Positions 58,013-64,000 of a stretch of 64,000 bases of DNA are shown here, in pieces. Below the pieces are notes generated by a model. It was not told the origin of the DNA, searched no databases, and saw only the letters and a list, made by a program, of their open reading frames with translations. Every line of letters starts with the position of its first letter. The stretch's first letter is position 1. This stretch comes from Cricetomys ansorgei (Eukaryota > Chordata > Mammalia > Rodentia > Nesomyidae). The position numbers and the translations under genes are program-made. The stretch spans positions 4,888,501 to 4,952,500 of the forward strand of contig JAMJFZ010001815.1 of the NCBI GenBank assembly GCA_026225945.1. The letters run 5' to 3'.

Positions 58013-58307
58013 TTTTGTTTGTTTGTTTGTTTGGTAGTTGGTTTTGTTTTGTTGGTGTGTTTTCTATTCTTAATGCTAAATTCTCCAAACACTCTTCCTG
58101 CATCTATAGAGAGTGTGCTCTATTTACGTTGACTGCTCAGTTGTTTATTTTTGGCATAAACACACAACCATGCTAGATATTTAGATTTATGTATTGTCAA
58201 ATTTCATTTGTTAATATTTTGTCAAGAATGGCTTAACTTTCACTATCGTGTGATTTTGGTGGCAGGGTAATAGTAGCTTTGTAAAATGAATTAAAAATAT
58301 TCCTGAT

Positions 58308-58485
58308 CCAGGCATTGATGGCACATACCTTTAATCCTAGCACTCAGGAGGCAGAGGCAGGCAGATCTCTATGAGTTTGAGGCCAGCCTGGTCTACAGAG
58401 TGAGTTCCAGGACAGCCAGAGTTACAACAGAGAAACACTGTCTCAAGAAAAAGAAAAAAAAGCAAACAAACAAACAAAAAAGTAT
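58308..58485 (+). mobile_element. B1 SINE, full length
   Basis: 'ccaggcattgatggcacata', 'cctttaatcctagcactcag', 'gaggcagaggcaggcagatc', 'tttgaggccagcctggtcta', 'gttccaggacagccagagtt', 'acaacagagaaacactgtct' and an (AAAC)n tail. The flanks 'aaaaatattcctg' and 'aaaaagtatttctg' look like an imperfect target-site duplication. Confidence 0.95.
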
Positions 58486-58499
58486 TTCTGCTGTTCTTT

Positions 58500-58719
58500 T
58501 CCAAAGATTTTGTCTTTAATTATGTGCACATGTATGTTGGGGCGGAAGGTTATGTTTACCTGTCTACATTTACTTATGGAAGCCAGGAGAAGGCATTCAG
58601 TCCCATGTAGCTGGACTTACAGATGGTTATGAGACACTTCACATGAATGATGGGAGGCCAACTAAGATTCTACGTAAGAACAGTACATATTCCTCAAATT
58701 TGAGCCATTTCTCCAGCCC
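58500..58719 (-). mobile_element. B3-type SINE
   Basis: Reversed B3 order: 'ttacttatggaagccaggag', 'aaggcattcagtcccatgta', 'gctggacttacagatggtta', 'tgagacacttcacatgaatg', 'aagaacagtacatattcctc' and 'gagccatttctccagccct'. It lies directly behind the B1. Confidence 0.85.
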
Positions 58720-58761
58720 TGATGCAGTCTGTTTTCACAAAAATTTTTCTATCCTGTATCA

Positions 58762-58846
58762 TTTTTTTTTGCAGAATGGCAGATTGAACCTTCCACATGT
58801 TGTCATGTGTTCTGCCATGGCGATACATTTTCAACCCATTTTTTGA
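58762..58846 (-). mobile_element. ID-like SINE remnant
   Basis: A T8 tail, then 'gaatggcagattgaaccttc', 'cacatgttgtcatgtgttct' and 'gccatggcgatacattttca' parallel the ID complement 'ctggggatcgaacccagggccttgcacatgctaggcaagtgctctaccactgagctacatccc'-type order (quoted only as a pattern). It is strongly diverged. Confidence 0.4.
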
Positions 58847-59324
58847 CTTATAGCTCACATCATTACACTTGCAGTGACTGTCTCAATAGACACAATGTAG
58901 ATGGCTCATTGTTTTCAATTCATTCTACCAAAAGCTCTTAGTATAAATACATAATCATACTACATAACTACTGATCTATGAAGACTTAAACCATTATAAT
59001 TTGTATCTTCTATTTGTTCTTTTTTGGAATTTCTAATTATCTTTCCCTGTACTCCTATAAATTACTGAGTCCTTGTGACTAACATATGTTAACCTTATAT
59101 AACTCTATTTTCTCCTGTTTATAAAGATACTAGATGTTTCACAAAGCACATCCAGAATGGCATCAGTGCTGTAATTTTTTTTTCTGCTTCAAACCTAATA
59201 CAATAGAAAGTATAAGAACATATGTTGCAGCTTTTCCGTCTTGCAATTTTTTCTTTAGCCATGTTGATGGTCCAATATTTCTTTTCTGGCTGAGAGTGGC
59301 AGGAATGGACCACCGGTGTTTCCA
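58847..59324. other. A+T-rich sequence in the retroelement stack
   Basis: Probably decayed LINE material, but I cannot align it to a family. The frames at 59119-59447 on both strands are not supported as genes. Confidence 0.35.
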
Positions 59325-59420
59325 TGTGCATTTAGTAGAATAAGCATAGTTGGTTATCTCCAAGGGCCGATAAACTTCATAGTCAACAGTTCTTGGTCCA
59401 GTTTTCAGGCAGTTTGCTTC
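59325..59420. mobile_element. Fragment of the long rodent repeat
   Basis: Shares 'agtagaataag' and 'caacagttcttgg' in the same order and spacing with 56842-56910 of the longer copy, so it is a second piece of that family. Confidence 0.5.
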
Positions 59421-59491
59421 TTCTGAGACAGCGTGAGTAACATTCATTACTACAGTACATCCTCTCTAGATAAGGAATTCCAAAGCCTGTG

Positions 59492-59565
59492 AATGAGGCC
59501 AGGGACAGAACTCTAATGAGCATGTATAAGATCATGGATTTGATCTGTAGAATTACAAAAGATAA
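59492..59565 (+). mobile_element. ID/B4-like SINE remnant
   Basis: 'gccagggacagaactctaat', 'gagcatgtataagatcatgg', 'atttgatctgtagaattaca' follow the ID-type order 'gcctagcatgtacaagaccctgggttcaatccccagcattaca'-like pattern. Diverged and short. Confidence 0.4.
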
Positions 59566-59639
59566 GGAAAGGAATTGTGACTTGACAGTTCTTTACTTCA
59601 AGCTCTTGAGAGTTCCAAGCTTTCCGTTTGGTCTCTGTG

Positions 59640-59731
59640 TGTTTTGTTTTCTTTTCTTTCGTTTTGACTTGTTTTGTTGAGCATGCTAGGCAAATATTCT
59701 ACCAACAAGACTATACCCCAAGCTCTATCTC
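59640..59731 (-). mobile_element. ID/B4-like SINE remnant
   Basis: A T-rich tail followed by 'gagcatgctaggcaaatatt', 'ctaccaacaagactatacc' and 'ccaagctc', the complement of the ID A-box side. Probably an independent insertion from the piece at 59492. Confidence 0.5.
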
Positions 59732-59804
59732 TAAGCACTCTAAGAAGAAATTTCCTCTCATCTAAATAAAGTATGTTATTATCTGCTGTTTTCAATAATA
59801 TTTT

Positions 59805-59925
59805 TATTATTTGTCTTAAATATATTAATATATTTATATATTAATAATATATAATATTATTATTATATTATAATTATAATTATAATAATATAATAAATAT
59901 ATTAAATATATTAAATCTTTATTTA
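59805..59925. repeat. (TA/TAA)n A+T-only tract
   Basis: About 120 bases, almost all A and T, of TATTAATA, ATTATT and TAATAATA units. Expected to unwind easily. Confidence 0.92.
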
Positions 59926-60004
59926 CCTCTTAGAATCCTGAAAATAGCATGTTAGTAAGAATTTTACTGAGTTTATCTTGTGTAAATTTTGCTTGGCTTC
60001 TTAA

Positions 60005-60425
60005 ACCTCTAGCACCTTGACCAGTTATGAATCTCTGCATAAAGTTCACTGCATAAAGAAGCTTCTCTGAATAAGGCTGACAGCAGCACAAATAGATGAG
60101 TATAGAAAAATAACGTGACCATTTAGCAAAATGATTATAATCACCCCCTCTCCCTTAAACTTATGGTCTTCTAAGGCATGTGGTTTTGACCAAGATTACA
60201 GTAAAAAACATGAATTCCCTCCTGTGGAACCAGCTTCAAATCTAATCAGAATACAGTTGGTTACCCCAATAACAATCTTGCCACTATTGCACCAGTAGAT
60301 ACATTATGCCTGGTAGGTCAGTATTGTAACATGCAGGGTCCAGGGCTGTATAAGTTCATCTCTGTCTCTTCATGCCCAAGCACCCCTCACAGCACGTTCC
60401 AGTACTATGAAAGCAAACCAGCAGA
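60005..60425. mobile_element. Second long copy of the rodent repeat
   Basis: Parallels 56697-57115 with 'agttatgaatctctgcataa', 'gaagcttctctgaataaggc', 'caaatctaatcagaata', 'cagttggttacccc', 'gccactattgcaccagtaga', 'cagtattgtaacatgcaggg' and 'ccagtactatgaaagcaaac'. The order is the same as in the first copy. Confidence 0.65.
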
Positions 60426-60524
60426 GAAAGAGTTTCCTGATCAATTGAAGAGTGATTTTATTGTGAATTATACACTTGATACAATGTGCATCATTATTGT
60501 GAATTTTACAGTCAGTGTGTGCAG

Positions 60525-61300
60525 ATGGAGGAATTTCCTTTCTATTCATTGATTGTTGAGTATTTGGGTTGTTCCTTTCCTTTAAAGACTAGGAAAAGGG
60601 GTTATATTTGTCAAATGCTTTTTCTGAGATCATCACATGATTTTTTTTCTTACACTTTTATTAGTGGTTTGAGGGTTTCATGCAAGTTGTTTAATCATAT
60701 CCCTCCTCCCCCGACTCTTCTTAGACTCACCAGCATTTTCTCTACCCACTCAGCTTTATGTCCCTATTGCTTCCTAAATCCTTCACGACTAATTTGTTCT
60801 GTCCCAATATTTTGGATATGTGGTCCTCCCTTGTTGCATGGTTACAATTTTTGAGGGTTCCTATCATAATCAGTGATTATAGTGACTGATTTTTGAATAT
60901 TAAACATCTTTTATTCCTGGGATAGACTCCATTTTGCCGTGATGACTTGATATGATAGTGTCAAGTTTAATAAATCCTTGGTAAATATTTATATCAATAC
61001 TTATGGGTTAAATGGGTCAATAGTTTTCCTAACGTAGAATGATAATTACCCAGTCTGGGTAACCGTGAATTGCTTCCTACATAGAAGGAAGCGAAGCATA
61101 TCCTTCTTTAAGTTATTTAGAAAAGTTAAAGTAGAATCTGAATTTTTTTTTCACCATTAATTATTGAAAGACTACCATTAGGGTGACTTAGGCTTTCAGA
61201 TTTTGTGGGAAAATATTTAACCATACACTCTTATAGGTAAGGAACTATCCATGTAAGTGAGATTTTGGTAGTTTGAGTCATTAAAAATGAGTTTATTTTC
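60525..61300 (-). mobile_element. Decayed LINE-1 ORF2 fragment
   Basis: Reversed ORF2 order: 'atttgtcaaatgctttttct', 'gagatcatcacatgattttt', then foreign sequence (60665-60890), then 'ttttattcctgggatagact', 'ccattttgccgtgatgactt', 'gggttaaatgggtcaatagt' and 'gattttggtagtttgagtca'. It is interrupted by the rodent repeat and by many point changes. Confidence 0.68.
60665..60890. mobile_element. Rodent repeat fragment inserted in LINE-1
   Basis: 'taatcatatccctcctcccc', 'ctacccactcagctttatgt', 'ccaatattttggatatgtgg' and 'tcctcccttgttgcatgg' correspond to the segment that precedes the part seen at 56384 in the family. It splits the LINE-1 fragment in two. Confidence 0.5.
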
Positions 61301-61539
61301 ATTTAATTTCATTACAATTGCTAAATCTATTGTGAAAAACAAAAACTTGTCATGGTTCTAGCAGGATGAATTCCTAACTTCTGACAAATGAAATCTTTCT
61401 CTGTTATTCGGTAAAACACTAATTTAAGGGATACTATGAATGGATTTTCCAGATGTAAGACCAGGAATCAGCTCATTTTAACACAGTAACTTTACTTAAA
61501 TACATAGTCAAGTCCCTTTAAAAAAATTTTTATATTTAT

Positions 61540-61935
61540 TCATTTAGAGTGAGCAGGAGTGCTTCTTAGCTTTTGTGTCAGGTAGATACAAAACAGAGTC
61601 ATCCAGTAGGAGAAACCTCAGTTGAGAAAATTGGCCTGTTGGATTTGCTTGTATCCAATTCTGTGGGTCATATTCTTGATTAAGTGTTGGTGTGGGAGGG
61701 CCCAGCCCCACTGTGGGTGGTGTTGCCTGTGGGCCGGTGGCTTCACTCGTATACAAAGTAAACTCAGAAGGCCATTAAATATTCTTCCATGGCTTCTGCT
61801 TCAGTTCCTGCCACCAAGTTCCTCCCCAATTTTCTCCAGTGACGAACTGTTACCTGAAAGGGTAAAATAAAACAAACCCTTTTCCAAATTGCTTTTGTTC
61901 AATATTTTATCAGAGCAGTAGAAACCAAGCTAGAC
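61540..61935 (+). mobile_element. Rodent MaLR-like LTR
   Basis: Clear order: 'gaaacctcagttgagaaaat', 'tggcctgttggatttgc', 'attcttgattaagtgttggt', 'gtgggagggcccagccccac', 'tcttccatggcttctgcttc', 'ctccagtgacgaactgttac', a polyadenylation signal in 'gtaaaataaaacaaac', and the end 'tatcagagcagtagaaacc'. It belongs to the same superfamily as 39281-39612 in opposite orientation. No coding interior is present. Family name uncertain. Confidence 0.75.
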
Positions 61936-64000
61936 CAGGGAGAAATGGACAACCAGGCACACATGTCATGGTTGCAGGGTTCCTTGTTAGAGTTAGTTCC
62001 TTTCATCCACCAGAAGAGTCATGAGGATGAAATACAGACCTTTAAGTGCAGTGCCAGGGACCAGCCCCAACAGGTCAGAGTTTCTTAGCTACTTTGCATG
62101 TTTCTAAGTTATTCTTTCTGGAGTTTCAGTTGAACCATCAATAGAACTGAGTGGCATGGCTCCCTCAGAAAATCACCACTGTTGTTATAAATTTTAGCAA
62201 TCAGCATGGCAGAGAAGCAGAAGGGGCTATTTGGGAGACAATCACCCCAAAACAGTGGGCTGTGCTCCTCAAGCCCCAACACTGGCTGCAATTCCTCTGA
62301 CATGGCTCTTCACAGTGCAGAGCCAGTTCAAATGCCCCAGACTCAAGACTTTTAAAAAAAAGTAAAGTTTTCTCTGTGTGGTCACTGATAGTGGAGTCAG
62401 AAAGATGTGCTCTGGTTGGCCTGGAAGGAATCAAACATTCTTGATGTAGACAATGCACAGATACCACGCAGCAGGCAGCTGCGAATTTGTTATAGAGAAT
62501 CAGATCCAACTGTTTTCTGTGGGGAATGTCATCTAGACATAAGCTGAAGACAATACAAAACCCCTCCAGAAGCAATCTTTAAAAGATGATAAGTTTTTTT
62601 TTCTTTCCAATTCACCTTCAGGAACACTAAAGCCAAGCAAGGAAAGGGAAGGTCGGGTTAGGGAGAAAACCAGGCCCCACTATAAACTCCATGGCAAATT
62701 CCAAGCCAGTATAACCATACTTCTGACTGAGAAGAAAGAGAGGAATGATCTAAATTGAAAATATGACTTAAGTTTTACAAGACTGAATTTTGCTTATCAT
62801 AGTCATTGACAGGCTCCATGTCAGTGATACGTTTTCACATATTAAACAATACAGACTATAGATTAACTTTTGATATTTCCAGTTTGGGTGCTATCTCTAC
62901 ACCATTACATTTTTATCTTGCTGATATAGAAATATATTTTATTAATGTATACCTACATTTTCTTTAAATACGTGTGTGTGCCATGAGTATAAAATTTAAA
63001 TCATGTCATACATACATAAATAGTTTTCTTTGGTGGTAGTTATTTCTATAAACCATGGAGGAGGGTTTTTTATTATCTGGGAGGTAAGGGGCTGGGTTCT
63101 ATCTATTGTGGCCTGTTACAATTAACTTCTCATAATCATTCTTCATTTATGTGAGATAGAATAACCAGTGAGAACTAAGGATTATTTATTTGCTTTTTTT
63201 AAAAAATGGGGGCTACAAATAGAGACTTCATTTACCTAACTATAATGTGGTTTCCTTCCTGGTGTACCAGCCTCTAATAAAATTATTTTCTCAGAAAGCA
63301 GGAGACTTGACAAGAACAGAGTGACCTGCTATGTTTAAAAATGGCTCCCTTTACCTTTTCCATTCAGAAACCAGTGAATAATTCTCAAGTATTAATTGTG
63401 AGGAGATGGTAGAGTTTCAGGAGCTAAGAATTCTATCATAGTGTTAGGCTTCTGTGGGGAGCAGATGATGTCCTGAGTGAATGTGCATTATTTAACATGA
63501 GCACCTCTATGTCAGGGACCCTAATACCTCAGACTCATGGGAGAGGCTAATCCTTCCAAACGTCAGTCTTGGGGAAACGGCAATGCCTTCCTTGTGCAGG
63601 GGTAGACAGTTTATGCAGGAAATGATGACTGTGGCCTCACCTTCCAGGATTTTTACAGAGACACCCCCCCCCCCCACACACACACACACACAAAGATGAG
63701 CTAAACCTGCGCCCTAGTTTAGCTGAATATAACAAACTGGCATCCTTGATCCGGACGTATAAAATGAAGACACAGAGTCTCCAGGCTGCTGGTGTGGCTC
63801 AGTTAGTGCACTTAGCCCACTTCATTACAGCTTTTCTGTATGTGTGTCTGTCTTGTATGTCTGTCTGTCATTCCTTCTCACATTCTATGTCTGTCTCCAT
63901 TCTTTCGTTGTCTCAATCAGGAAAATTCCTAAAGCTGTGCCGGTTGTGACGAGGTTTCCCTCTGGCTGGATATTCAAGGAGCGTTTCTGTCCCTGGCATG
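61936..64000. other. Mostly unique sequence to the window end
   Basis: No gene is supported. The frame at 62201-62575 has no known motif. 'gctggtgtggctcagttagt' at about 63788-63807 could be the start of a tRNA-derived SINE but nothing further matches. Confidence 0.4.
63664..63692. repeat. (C)12(CA)n compound repeat
   Basis: A run of 12 C passes directly into about nine CA units. Confidence 0.95.

Larger units (their letters stand above)
57186..58302 (-). mobile_element. Decayed LINE-1 ORF2 fragment, interrupted by a B1
   Basis: Reversed LINE-1 ORF2 order on the plus strand: 'tataatttgcatttccaaca', 'tccattgtactggtgaggac', 'gtaagagcagacatctgact', then the B1 at 57843-58012, then 'tgttaatattttgtcaagaa' and 'gcagggtaatagtagctttg'. 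It is non-coding because of many breaks. A GA array (57450-57515) lies inside it. Confidence 0.7.

Noticed and set aside
63788..63822. Start of another tRNA-derived SINE
   Set aside because: Only about 20 bases match an A-box region and the following sequence does not fit any SINE body.

Overview
This window looks like mammalian nuclear DNA from a mouse-like (muroid) rodent. It is A+T-rich and CpG-poor, full of dinucleotide microsatellites and polypyrimidine tracts, and carries rodent-specific transposons: B1, B2/B3-type, B4 and ID-like SINEs and a URR1-type DNA transposon. Older placental repeats (MIR, ancient LINE-1, MaLR-type LTRs) are also present. The B1 copies share a variant (an 'a' inserted in the ...gttacaacagagaaac... 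segment) that differs from the mouse and rat consensus as I remember it and lacks the insertion I associate with hamsters and voles. I would therefore guess a murid/gerbil/spiny-mouse-type lineage, but I cannot name the species.

I find no protein-coding gene, exon, tRNA, rRNA or snRNA that I can support. Every open reading frame is short (164 codons at most). None resembles a known protein, and the longest cluster in low-complexity or transposon sequence. The window is best read as intergenic or deep intronic DNA. Repeat family names come from recognising consensus-like sequence by eye, not from a database search.

Layout. 1-9 kb: mostly unique sequence, two motif-rich candidate regulatory stretches (4.0-4.5 and 4.9-5.3 kb), one B1, one MIR and a 186-bp CT tract. 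9-17 kb: mostly unique, with CA and CT repeats, one tRNA-derived SINE and a homeobox-motif-rich stretch at 10.1-10.6 kb. 17-29 kb: repeat-rich (MIRs, B1/B4, a putative rodent LTR at 18 kb, a TTC expansion at 20 kb, a MaLR LTR at 22.6 kb, URR1 at 26.5 kb, a SINE at 28.7 kb). 29-39 kb: strikingly poor in recognisable insertions; 32.3-39.2 kb is an A+T-rich, low-repeat block with several TAATTA/ATGCAAAT/MEF2-like motif clusters. 39-46 kb: an LTR, a B1 with a long target-site duplication, a local 220-bp duplication (41.6 and 43.0 kb) and a 1.5-kb LINE-1 3' end. 46-52 kb: again low in transposons, with a candidate regulatory stretch at 51.2-51.7 kb. 52-64 kb: dense retroelements, including a nested stack at 56.2-61.9 kb.

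There are no genes here to act together. The most interesting signals are the repeat-poor blocks that may hold long-range enhancers of an unseen neighbouring gene, the local duplication, and the nested transposon history.
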